Below are positions 35,779 to 46,785 of a DNA stretch of 64,000 nucleotides, one piece after another; within the stretch, counting starts at the first letter, position 1, and each line of letters opens with the position of its first letter. The notes beneath the pieces were generated by a model that saw only the letters and a list, made by a program, of their open reading frames with translations, was not told the DNA's origin and did not search any database. The stretch comes from Boletus sp. NGJ (taxonomy: Eukaryota; Basidiomycota; Agaricomycetes; Boletales; Boletaceae). The position numbers and the translations under genes were made by a program. The stretch spans positions 558,001-622,000 of the forward strand of contig JAGTXK010000091.1 in assembly GCA_019096195.1 (NCBI GenBank). The letters run 5' to 3'.

Positions 35779-37439
35779 CTATAGTTCAAAATGATCAGCC
35801 CAATGTCGTAGTACACCTTCCCCTTCTAGATGGAACTCGAAATTCTTAACGTCCCGACATACGATCATAGCATGTGCATTCCGTACGCCCGTAAAAAATG
35901 CGCGCTCTTTCTGCAGCTGGGGTATTCTGTTCAGGTTCTGAATACAACGACGCTGTACAGGACTAAGCAAAGCCTGGGACGGTGAAAGTCCTGAGTTCGG
36001 GCTGACATTCACCACCTCTTCTGGTGTCAGAGCGCCATCGATGAGATCTCTGCTGGGTAGGGGTGAAGGCGATGAAGGGGTGCCCTGGGAATCGTCGTAC
36101 ACATCGAGAACGACGCTTTCAAGATTGCTTTCCAGCTCTGCAATAATCTGGGCAAGTCTCTTCTTGTCGGACTCATCAACCCCGAGGGCCCTGAGGCGGG
36201 TCCTTGAGTTACGGGATGAAACTGAGAGACGGACGAGCGCCACAGAAATAAAAGTAGGGAATAATACTGGAAGCAGCACGTACACGAGCTGGTCATAAGG
36301 GTAATCCATAAACATGCACACAGGAAGAAAGCTCAACGGACTCACGAGATTCAGGGGGAAACCACCTTGGAGCGAAGGCGGCATTGGAGGACGTAAGTTT
36401 CGGATTCTCGTGAACAAGCTCGTCTTTTCTCGTTCTCGCGGTGGTGAAGGAGAAGGCAGTATGGCATACGACTTGATGACGTGCTTGTATTCGTCATGAA
36501 ACTCTCTGGAGGATATTGAGTACTTGAAGAATTGATGAACGACAACGCTTACATTTCCAGACCGTTTGCCTCGTATTCTGCAAACAGATCAATCTCCTCG
36601 ATCGCCGCAGTAATATAAGGTACTGTGAGATCATTGATCCTGTGATAAAGTCAATATCACGCTTCTCATCAAGCTTGTCTCAGCTTACGCGTTTGCATAT
36701 ATTCTTATGTTGGGAAAGAGCAAGAGGGCCTGATAAAAAATGTAGTCTACGTGTACATTCAGAGCTCACGGTGCTCTGGGAAAACGAAACATACTGACCT
36801 GGATCAGCAAGAACCTCTAGAAGGGGTCTACCTCTAGGTGACCACTTGTCGACACAGAAGAACTGTTCCCCAGTCCGTGACAGAAGCCTCGGACCAATAT
36901 AATTTGCGATCGCAGAGAAGGTGGAAGGAAATCTAGGTATGCCGATGTGTGGAGTAGCTACGGTGTTGAAATTGACGGGTGTCACTTTCTCGAAGAACTT
37001 GTTCTGGTGCAAGATTCTTAGAGACTCCACGTCAGCACACTCGTGTACAGCGGGGAATGGGTGCGTACCCAACGACGTATCGTGCAAGCAGGCCGCCTAA
37101 GCTGTAGCCCATTACCGAGAAGCGAGTGACTTTCTTCCCCTGGTTCTCGTACTCCTTGACTTCCTCCAAGATCTATGACGAGGTAAGGGTATGCATGCAA
37201 GAGGACCAAACAAAGATATGCTTCACCTCTTGAGCAACCCTCTCGCCTCCCCAATCAATCCCATCGTACGTAGACTCGTCACGGTTTGTCTTGGCTACCA
37301 GGACCGCAAGTTCTGGTCCGTCGGAGACAGTGTCCTCGGCACTGCCCTTGACTTGACGAATTATGTTGTCCATGTGCGCAAGATGGGTGGGATTGCCCCA
37401 CATACCGTGGATAAGTACGAGCAGATGTCTGTCTGTCAT
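35779..37439 (-). CDS. DUF676 serine lipase/esterase (Rog1-like)
   Basis: The start MTDRHLLVLIHGMWGNPTHL at 37439 gives the oxyanion-side HGMWG strand typical of the family. An upstream Met at 37478 is also in frame. The next exons hold AKTNRDESTYDGIDWGGERV, then the nucleophile elbow GYSLGG (about 37115), and ATPHIGIPRFPSTF. A hydrophobic segment (LVYVLLPVLFPTFISVALVR, about 36295-36235) near the C-terminal third could anchor it in a membrane. The C-terminal exon ends HWADHFEL with the stop at 35779. DUF676 proteins such as yeast Rog1 are alpha/beta-hydrolases acting on glycerolipids, often on lipid droplets or ER (family knowledge). The terminal ARNAHAMIV-like region (VRNAHAMIVCRD) likely supplies the catalytic His. 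Confidence 0.88.
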
Positions 37440-37982
37440 GAGGGTAGTATATCTGAACATCGATGAGCCATGATGCACGAATCGTGACCCGAACGGTAAC
37501 GTACCGTTAGGTTAGAAAGAAAGTGAGGACAAGGTGCAAAGGTCGGTTCAGTACAAGTAAGAAGCTGTGAGGACCGCAGACATGCATCCAGTGAATGGTG
37601 TCGGCGGCGTGGCTCAGCTTCTGGTGGGGTTGCGTCACCATACGGCTTGATATACTCACAGCCGTGCGCTCCACATGTACCGCTTTGGTGCACTGAGTCA
37701 GCAGCACTATAGCACCCGGGCCGTGGGCGATAAAATAGTCCCACTGTCAGGATCAAACAGTACAAGGGGGTGGCGTTGCCGCCTAAGACCTTGACAATGT
37801 CTCTAGTATTTGACCATGTGGACCTTTTGCACACGAAACCAACAGTGGTTCGGATCTTAGTGGCGCACAGCAAACACGAGCGAATCACACCACGGTCAAG
37901 TCAGGGCGTACAATTAACCAATACGTTATCGAAACAAGGCTCAGATGACTCCGTACATGGTATCTGCTAATGGTCCACCTGG
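37440..37982. other. Intergenic region
   Basis: This lies between the lipase start and the Ppo stop. A 150-codon minus frame (37436-37888) overlaps it, but it is Cys/His/Arg-scattered with no domain and is taken as chance. Confidence 0.4.
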
Positions 37983-40900
37983 TCAAGCAGCAGAGGAAGG
38001 AGCATCATACAAAACGACCAAGGATGTCGGCCAAGGACAACGGAACTGTTGTACATCCAAGTAAACGTAGCGCAAATCTTTGAGAGAGCTGTCCTGGTAT
38101 CGCTGGAGCTTCCCAGATTGGCCGGGTCCACGGCGGACATTATCAAGGGCAAGGATGCTCCGGAGTACTTGGACAATGAGTTTAGGTGCAATATCAGCAC
38201 CGACGACCTTGAAGGCAACATCCGCCCGGAGGTACCGTTCACGTGGAGCACGAGTCGCATCGAATGTAGTGGGGTTCGGGAAGGCTTCCCCCTTTCACCA
38301 AAAAGTCAGAAAAGTGGGAGATGGAATAAATACAACCCACTCACATTCATACCAGCACTAGCAACATCCAAGAAGACGTGTTCACCTTGTTGGACTGCGA
38401 GAGAACCAACGGCGTGGTCTTTCTGAGCAACATAAGTGACTCCCGCAAAGGGTGGGTCAATCCCTGTATAAGAGAGTTATAAAGGATTTCATGCCCAACA
38501 TGTTGTACTCACTCAATGCTTCGATGACATATGCCTCGAGACCGGTCAGGTTCTTGGTATCGACACTCTTTGCCTGGGTACGGAAGGTTGCATTCTGTTC
38601 GGAGTCGAGGAGGATGTTAACTACATTTGTCAGGGCTACACAATAGAAAGTTAGTACATCTGCCGTCCACACCAAACGTTCACACCTGCCTAGCGATAGC
38701 TCCACAGTCACACCAACCAGAAGAGCCAGAATCTCGTTGACGATTTGGTCATTTGAGTGGCCAAGCTCGAAAAGACGCTTCAAGAGTTCGTTATGACCAC
38801 TCTTCTTTCTGCCGAAGACAGTTCCGAAAATCGCAGCAATGGAAAGCTGAGGGTGCGAGTAAGTCTGGGGGTGTAGTTCCAACACAGATAGACCAGTTAC
38901 CCGAGACCCCGCAATACCGAACGAGCCCTTAATGTGATTAGACAACTCCTCAATGTGTCCCTGAACCTTCTCTTTCAAGACCATGTACTTGGCAGGCTCA
39001 ACATCAAGGAAGATGAATCTACGAATTGCTCAGTTACATACAACAAACAACGTTGGGAGGATATCTCACTGGTAAATTTCACCGAGTATACTGTACAACT
39101 CCTGGGGAGTGTAAGCACCGGATTGATGTGGTTTATCTTTGAGCGTTATACCAGCCTAAGGAAATCAGTTTTGAGAAAACGCGCAACACGGTATTCAAGC
39201 AAAGCACACGCACGATTTCTGAAGCGGCCCAGTAGATAGGGACAAGTTTCAGAACATCACCGACAATGTTCACGCTCTTGGTATTCGTGTTGATCAACGG
39301 ATAAGAGGCAGCCGAAACCAACTCAGCAGTTTTCTTGTAGAAGTACTGCCCGATCTTCTCAATAGCCTCAGGTGATGGAGCTAATGCACTTAAGAATTCC
39401 TTCTGCACTTGAACTGCGTTGACAGATGCTGAGAAGAACCTAACAAGTGCCCAAGCATCAGCTCTGAAATAAGCGAGGGTGTAAATGACTTACCCTTTGC
39501 CCTTGATGACCTCACTAGCACGCTGCTCAGACACCGCAGTAAAGTTTCGTGCATCTCTGAGTACCTCTCCAACCTCGACATAGCCAGAAACATTGGTGGA
39601 TGGGGCACGTTTCTTTGGGCGTTCCAGTGAGTACTCGTCCAATTTGCCTAGGTCCTTGAGATACTTCTCCATGGCCTCCGGGTGCATGAGGGGGAACCAG
39701 GTATACACCGATTTCTCGTCGTATTCCTCTGGCAGGGCACGAAGGAATAAACGTCCCAAGGGTGGAACCGAAGCCCCAACCATTGGGATCACGCTGACAA
39801 TCGGCAAAGCCCCACGCGGTCAGATTATACGGGGTGAAGTCGTCGGTGAAAAACCGGTCGCCACGAGTAAGAGCAATGGCATCCGAAAGAATGGCACGAG
39901 AGATAGTGTAGCCAGGGCAGAGACCTGCACCTTCTATCATGGGTTTTGTGTCCTCAGCTTGGAGACCAACATACAACTCCAAGTTATCAATGTGTCCGTA
40001 GAGCTTCTCAGCTGCTGCCGCGACCTTTTTGTCTGGGTTCCATTCCTCGAAGTTCGTGTACGCTAGTCATTGTTAGTTAGCAATTGTTCGGAGACGAACC
40101 ATGCACAGATGCACACTTTTTAAACCCAAGAATTTCCGAAAATCGTTAAGCGAGCAAACACCCCAAGCACGGTTAGCTTCAATACCCATGATTTCATTGA
40201 GCCTCATGACTCCCGGTGTACCGCGGGCACCAAAGGAAGCCGCATGATGAGAGGTCCTATACATATACATGAACTGCTGCTGCGGATTTTGCAATAGAAG
40301 TGACGCACGAATTCTGTAGAATGCTTGCGAGATCTGAGTCTTTGAAAGTACCATCTTCTTGACGTTGTAAGCTACGCATCGATTAGATCAGCGACAACAC
40401 ACTTGGAACTGATCCCATAACTCACTTGTCAAACGTCCAATGCTCCATGCCAGGCTGAGCTGCCTCAAGTACAGCTTCTGTATTGTAGAAATCTGCGACG
40501 GTGATTTGCTCGAGATCCTTGCCCGGGAAAAGCTTTTCAAACTGAAGCTTAATCCACTCCTCATCTTCGAGGGAAGTTGTAGCGTGCCATCTGTACAAAC
40601 AGTTGAACTATTGAAAGGTGGTTAGTTATACAGTAGCATGAAATATAATTCACAAACCTCGACACTGCATGCATTACCTCGACCACGCTCGAATATCTGG
40701 TGATCATTGGTACGGATATCGTTAAAGGGTGCCAAACTCCAGCTAGAGCCTTGCCGAACAAGACCCAGGATCGCAGAGAAGTAGTCGGAGAATACGACTG
40801 CAGCGAACCAGGCGCAATTACAGAGGCGCGCAATCTGGAAGATTTCTGTGATACGATTCTGAGACAATCGACTCCAGGAGAGAAGTGAATTCGCGAACCT

Positions 40901-42212
40901 TCTTCTTGTTTCAACAACTGGGGAGAATGAGGCGGCAGTGTGGACGGATCGACCCAATTTCCCCGTTCATTGATCTCCAAAAGACGACGAGCAATATACT
41001 ATACGAAGGCTATGAAGATGACTGGGGCCTGAATGCTCACAAGCTTACGTTATGATTACGATTGAACAGGATTAGAATCGCCGCAGTGCCAGGGGGTAGG
41101 AGAAGCAAACGATCCTCGGCAAAGGTATCGGGATGGAGACAGCCTCGACCATCTTTGTTTCGGACCTGGATCACACGTTAGGGTACCGGTAGATTTAGAG
41201 TGTGGCAACAGTACCTGGTCTTGTGTGGCTTGGTCGTTACCATACAAAGGGGCGAGATCAACATAGCCAGAAGTCATGTTAATATTCACATTTTTGTGAT
41301 CAGTTCGGAAGACACTGTGAATAACAAGGGCCGCAAAGGAAAACATCAAAGATGATAAACCAGCAGGATGTTTTCGGAACTAGAAGCATGCGATTAACCT
41401 CGGCGGATTATTCGGCTACCGATGGGAAATTACCTCGTCCCGGCGAAGTAACGTGTCGAATACCAGACCAGCATCAGGCAATTGATTGCGTGGAAGGGGG
41501 TTGGCCTGTTGCACGGAACGTGCATACGGCGTCCCAGCCTTGCCCAAATCAGGCCAATCAGGATTGTTATTGGACCCGTCCGCTGTGCGGAATGCGTATT
41601 CGGGACCGATGAATGTCGCGGGAGGATGAGCAAGATCATTGTACACTTTAGGTGGGTGTGAATGACAAAAATAAGTATCATGCACGTGAGTGCTCACATG
41701 TCTTGATAACATAGCTCTGAGCAAGGTCTTGAATTTTGCCTGATGGGTGATTGGCCATGAAACTCAAGATATGCTCAAGCTGGTAGATTGGAAGATGTCA
41801 GGAAATGTCAACAGACGAAGCTTGGCTGGAAACTCACCAGCATCTTTCGATCATCGATGGCACCTGCGTGCTCGACAAGGTCGAGGACAGCGGACTGTCA
41901 AAAACGTCGGATTAGCTTCCAAAGCTCCGAGGAGGTGACTCACGAGCGTCGACTCATTGATGTCCTCAGCAGCGCGCTTCATCTATAGTTGCATTAGAAT
42001 GGAAATAGCCTCGAGTGGCATGCATACCAGATCCTTGACGCCTGCGACGGCCTTTGCGGTCGCCGATTCGCCCGATGAAGGGGCGTATTCAGCGACGGGC
42101 GACACCTTGCCATTGTGATACAAATAAGATTACGCGAGGTGTGAAAACGGAACAGACTCACGGGTTGGCCCTTGGAGAATCGTGACGAAAAGGTCCTGTT
42201 GAGGGCGGACAT
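37983..42212 (-). CDS. Psi-factor producing oxygenase (fatty acid dioxygenase/P450-like fusion)
   Basis: This intron-rich gene starts at MSALNRTFSSRFSKGQP (42212); the product is about 1,050 aa. The N-terminal half is an animal-heme-peroxidase fold. It includes LAHPPATFIGPEYAFR, FAALVIHSVFRTDH (distal side), YVDLAPLYGNDQ, FAEDRLLLLPPGTAAILILF, and the YRWH motif (about 40590) carrying the catalytic Tyr and proximal heme His. Ppo enzymes make 8- or 10-hydroperoxides of linoleate that act as sporulation signals (family knowledge). The C-terminal half is P450-like, with the ExxR motif EALR, but the heme-thiolate loop reads ADVAFKVVGADI (38195-38225) with no Cys. The dioxygenase half therefore looks active and the isomerase half inactive. 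It is divergent from COPE. Confidence 0.9.
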
Positions 42213-42643
42213 GGTGGACGGGAGTGGAGAGAAGGGGGAGAACGGTTCGATGCGGCTACTTATAGTCCACGGTGTATTGTTGCTACCGAGAAAGGGCGGA
42301 TAAGCCTACTTCGCGCCCTTGATGGCCACTAGTAAGCCGAACAACGCCTCACTGCATTATTTTGTTCCGCCGACAGATAGCGTAATGCCTCGGCTACTAC
42401 TGGAAGCGACGGCCATCGTCGTGCGACTCGGTGAAGTGACGTGCATTAGATGCAGCGGCTCGCGATAAGCCCGCTGCGGTGACATGACGCTGGACAGTGG
42501 ACAGCATTGGACTCGTCGGATGTAGTAGTGCCAAGCAGTTTGTCGACTGTCTCGGTGTGCCGCTGGGAGAATTCCGAAAGGTCATGTGAGCCAAATAGGT
42601 GTCACATGCTCTTACTTTGATTCCACGTCCACGCACTTGTCCC
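42213..42643. other. Divergent promoter region, Ppo / COPI epsilon
   Basis: A 431-bp spacer between two start codons pointing away from each other presumably contains both promoters. No clear TATA box is seen. Confidence 0.5.
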
Positions 42644-43756
42644 ATGGATTCTTCTGAGCTCTACCATGTCAAACAACAGTTCATTCTCGGCGCTTACCCT
42701 GCCCTCATCCAAACACCAGTACCCGACCCCTCGTCTCTAGACTACGTCCCAACTATCCTTTACAAGGCCCGTGCTTACCTTGCCTCTGGTGATTCAGCCT
42801 CCGCTCTTGCCTTGATCCCAAGCGAGTCGGAGAATGTCGCACTTCGCGCCGTCGCTGCATTATCCCAGGGCGAGGAAGGTCTTGAGACACTTCGAGACCT
42901 TTGTGTAGAGATCGAAGCCGAAGGGGACGAACACATCGGGAAATGGGAAAAGGAAGTGGTTGCTGTATTAGCAGCTACGGCGTTTGTGCGTGCAGGCGAA
43001 GTTGAGGAAGCTCTTGAAACACTGCGTGACTCGGCCACAGCCGGCAACGAATCGTGAGCAATGTCACATTCATCAGTTCCTCCTGTCCTGATCCTTTCCC
43101 AAGATCTGCTGTCCTTGCTCACATTTACCTATCCCTTTCCCGACCAAACACCGCTCGAAGGATACTGTCGACAGCGCTGCAAGCTAACCCAGATGCTCTC
43201 GTCTTACAATTGTCCGAAGCCGCTATCTCTCTGGCCACCGGCGCCCAGGGAACAAGTGGTCAGTCGAACCCTAGTGCTCGTCCTGCATCCCAACTAAATC
43301 TCGCGGCTAGGGGAGCCATACGCCTCAGCCATTTCCTTTTACACCGAGCAGCTCGCGAATCCCTCCGTGTCTTCAGCCTCCCTGCTCGTTGGGAGGGGTG
43401 TGGTACGCATTTTGCGCGGCGACTTGACAGCTGCACGGAGTGATCTGGAAGAAGCTACAAGTATCTTGTCACGTGCGCAGACCGACCGGGGAGTAGATGA
43501 GGTCCTCGCTGCTATGACCGTCGCCGCCGGTCTCGGTGCAGGAAAACGCGGCGAAGCGGAGGAGCTCTGGAGGTAAGCTAATTTGTATTGATCGCCAGTC
43601 CCGTGATAATCCTCAAAACGTCTCCTTCGTAGTCGGCTGTCAAGCCAATACCCTTCACACCCAATGGTTATGGACCTCAGTTCAAAAGCGGACCTTTTTG
43701 ATTCGTGTGCCACGAAATTCGAGATACCGTCGCGTGCTGTGGTCGCCGCCTCATGA
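42644..43756 (+). CDS. SEC28: Coatomer subunit epsilon (COPE)
   Basis: Four exons with introns 43054-43103 (50 bp), 43259-43310 (52 bp) and 43573-43632 (60 bp) join to exactly 951 nt (316 aa). The start MDSSELYHVKQQFILGAYPA is the conserved N terminus of COPI epsilon. The body is TPR-like helices (LYKARAYLASGDSASAL, FVRAGEVEEALETL, ARRILSTALQANPDALVLQL, AISFYTEQLANPSVSSASLL). The C terminus SSQYPSHPMVMDL is also family-typical. It is part of the COPI coat for Golgi-to-ER retrieval, where epsilon stabilises alpha-COP (family knowledge). It opens a run of plus-strand genes, most of them secretory-pathway genes. Confidence 0.93.
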
Positions 43757-44869
43757 TCTGTCCAAGATCAAAGCCAGTCAACTATCCTTGTTGCCACGGA
43801 AAATGATTGTATCTCCCCACATGAGCAACGTCGACTGAACTTTTCCAATTAAACACAGCGGTCGGAGGTGGTGGTCCTGTACAAGAAATTTCTTGCTAGG
43901 TTTGCAGCACAACCCAAGTGTCTGAATCTTCGCGCAAACAGGCGTATGGCAATTACACTCCCTCAAGCGGCCAGTCTGTTCCAAGGTTTGGGGCAAGAAT
44001 ACGCACGTATTACGCAACTTTACGCCTTTTTCTCCCTTTATCTCCGATTGATGAGAAGCCTTGCTTCGTGTGATTTTTCTTTTGCTCCGATCAGCTGGCT
44101 GGTGCCCCTCACAGATATTTATCCTAACGCATTCAGCCCACTTCCCTACGCCGCCCTCCAGGAGAGGCTACGTGCACGAGAGCAAACAGATGACTAGGTG
44201 GCATTGTTCCGTCCGTGTGGCTATTTCTTTACGTCTTGTTATTCTCCCTATCACCAGGAATCCGCCACCTTGCCGCCGCACACAAGTACCAATGATGAAT
44301 TGGTTGACACACCGAATGCGGACTAGACCACTGGGTGGCTCCCGCACTTGATTCATTGCAGTCTTGGAATAGCATGCGAAGCTGCATCAAGAGTTCGTTT
44401 CCAAGGCGAGTGACGGTGTTCCATTTGCGCGTGATGTGTTACCGATACTCTCGCTTATTTATTTAATATTTAGCATGGAGCCTTGAGGATCCAAAAATTC
44501 TTGAATTTCGTTTCGGCAGGGTTCGTGACGGGCCCAGGAATTGGCCGGCATAAGTGCTTCTTCAGTCGGGAAGCCTTCATCGACTTGGACTTGTTCCCAG
44601 CGTGCGTGTCCCGTACGTGTGTGATCATGTGCGATGGTCATACATGGAGACGACCCGCAGTTGTATAATTGCATGAGGTCGATCCTTGACTGATCGATGG
44701 GTAGACCAAGCTGTTATATTCGTTCGATCTTTGGTCGCACCATTGTGTATATGAGTGATTCTTGCTTATCTTTGGTTTTGCGACCATGTTCTGCAAGGCA
44801 CTCAAGACAAAGGCTGTAGTGCTGTGCATATCGATGGGCCTGTGGGTATAAGATCCACACGGGTGATCA
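43757..44869. other. 1.1 kb intergenic region
   Basis: A 109-codon frame at 43868-44197 has no domain and no splice support. Otherwise this is 3' flank of COPE and the promoter of the polyol dehydrogenase. Confidence 0.4.
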
Positions 44870-46558
44870 TTGTTCGGCAAAGCTCCGATCTTGAAAAATC
44901 TTGCTCTGATGCCTGACGGTGGTTTCGCAGACGTCTATAATCCTCGCAAGGTCCTTGATGACCCCTCTTTTCGTGTCCTCGGGCCAAACGAGTCACCATC
45001 CCCCGACGCCAACATCGCAGCGTTCTACAATCCTGGACACGAGATCCATCTTGTCGAAAAACCACGTCCCAAGCCTGGCCCCGGTCAGGTCTTGCTCCAT
45101 GTGCGCGCTACGGGAATCTGTGGGTATGTGCGGTGTCTACTTTTGCGCACTCGGTCTAAACACTATTTACCAGGAGTGATGTGCATTTTTGGAAGCATGG
45201 TCGTGTCGGTGACTCGATGGTTGTGACAGACGAAGTGAGTTTATCGTCTTCAAGTTTGCTTGCGGGAGGGTGGCTGAATGACATGCTGCAGTGCGGCTCA
45301 GGTCACGAATCCGCTGGGGAAATCGTGGAGGTCGGAGAAGGTGTCACGCAGTGGAAAGCAGGTGGAGCACTACGACGAAACTTGATCAATGATGATCCGG
45401 GAGCTCAACGACATATTCAGGTGATCGCGTCGCTATCGAGGCAGGTGTACCTTGCTCCAAGCCATCGTGTGACTACTGTAGGGTCGGCAGGTATAATGCA
45501 TGTACGCACCATAGCTACATCCCCGGCCCAAGCATTCTGGAACGCTGACACAGAGAACATGCAGGCCCTGACGTTGTCTTCTTCTCGACTCCGCCTTTCC
45601 ATGGTGCGTTGCGTATCATGAACTGGAAATAGCTGTTAATATAATGTCGCGTGGAACAGGGACACTCACTAGATGGCACCTCCACCCTGCTGAATGGCTT
45701 CATCGTCTGCCCGATTCAGTCTCGTTTGAGGAGGGCTCCTTGTGCGAGCCCCTGGCTGTTGCGCTGGCCGGTATCGAGCGCAGCGGCCTTCGTCTTGGTG
45801 ACTCCACCCTCATTTGGTACTTCAGATCTATGAATCGCATTCGTGTATCCACCTGATGACTTTTCAGTGGCGCTGGGCCGATCGGTTTAGTTTCTTTGCT
45901 CTCAGCTAGAGCGGCCGGTGCAGAACCCATTGTTATTACCGACCTGGTCCAAGGCCGTCTCGATTTCGCAAAGAAATTGGTTCCTGGTGTCCGTACCGTA
46001 CTCGTCGAACGTGGATCGACACCAAAAGACTCCGCTGAGAAGATCAAAGTAGCGGCTGAAGGGCCTATCAAGCTTGCGCTCGAATGTTCAGGCGTTGAGA
46101 GTAGTATACACACTGCCATCTACGTGAGTAGAGACGATTCTTTGCGGAGTAAATTTCATGAGGAGAAACGATATGCAGTCTGCGCAATTTGGCGGCAAGG
46201 TCTTTATCATCGGAGTGGGCAAAAACGAACAAGTGGTAATGCATTGCTTGACCAACATGTCATAATCATCTACATTAACCTTCACAGTTCCCATTCATGC
46301 ATCTCAGTGCGAATGAAATCGACGTCAGTTTCCAATACCGTTATGCAAACCAGGTAAGGACATGATTTAATATTATTCACCTACCATCGCTTACAGGACT
46401 TTCCCCAGTACCCGAAAGCGATTCGGCTCGTGGCGCGTGGTCTCATCAACCTCAAGCCCCTTGTCACGCATCGCTTCAAGCTGGAAGATGCGGTGTCAGC
46501 ATTCTATATAGCGGCAGATCCAACGCAGGGTGCTATCAAGGTTCAGATCCATGATTAA
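44870..46558 (+). CDS. Zinc-dependent polyol dehydrogenase (L-arabinitol/sorbitol type)
   Basis: About nine exons give an intact medium-chain dehydrogenase of roughly 380-390 aa. The catalytic zinc site is [13 protein letters not shown] and [11 protein letters not shown]. The structural zinc lobe keeps its four Cys in [18 protein letters not shown]. The Rossmann loop is [19 protein letters not shown], followed by VITDL. The end is [19 protein letters not shown] with TAA at 46556-46558. The family oxidises polyols with NAD. The HFWKHG motif is common in fungal L-arabinitol 4-dehydrogenases of pentose catabolism, but sorbitol or xylitol dehydrogenase is possible. The start is either Met at 44870 or MPDGGF at 44909. 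It is the one metabolic gene inside the secretory cluster. Confidence 0.88.
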
Positions 46559-46785
46559 TCAAGCTAAGCTAACGAAAGCAGTGTGAAAAATGTTTGTACT
46601 TTATGTTGCTGTTGTCCGGAGTACAACGAAATTGGATGTATCGTGAAATCAGTACCGCACTTACTAGCTGTGCAGCAAAACAAGTGCTACACCATCACGT
46701 GATCGCTCAATTGGAATATTGCATAAACCAAGTTTCTTCACTTCTGTTCTCTTTACACCTATCATCACGCACACTCAAAGGCCGC

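Noticed and set aside
37436-37888. 150-codon minus-strand frame between the lipase and Ppo genes
   Set aside because: It overlaps the lipase 5' end, has no domain and low-plausibility composition.
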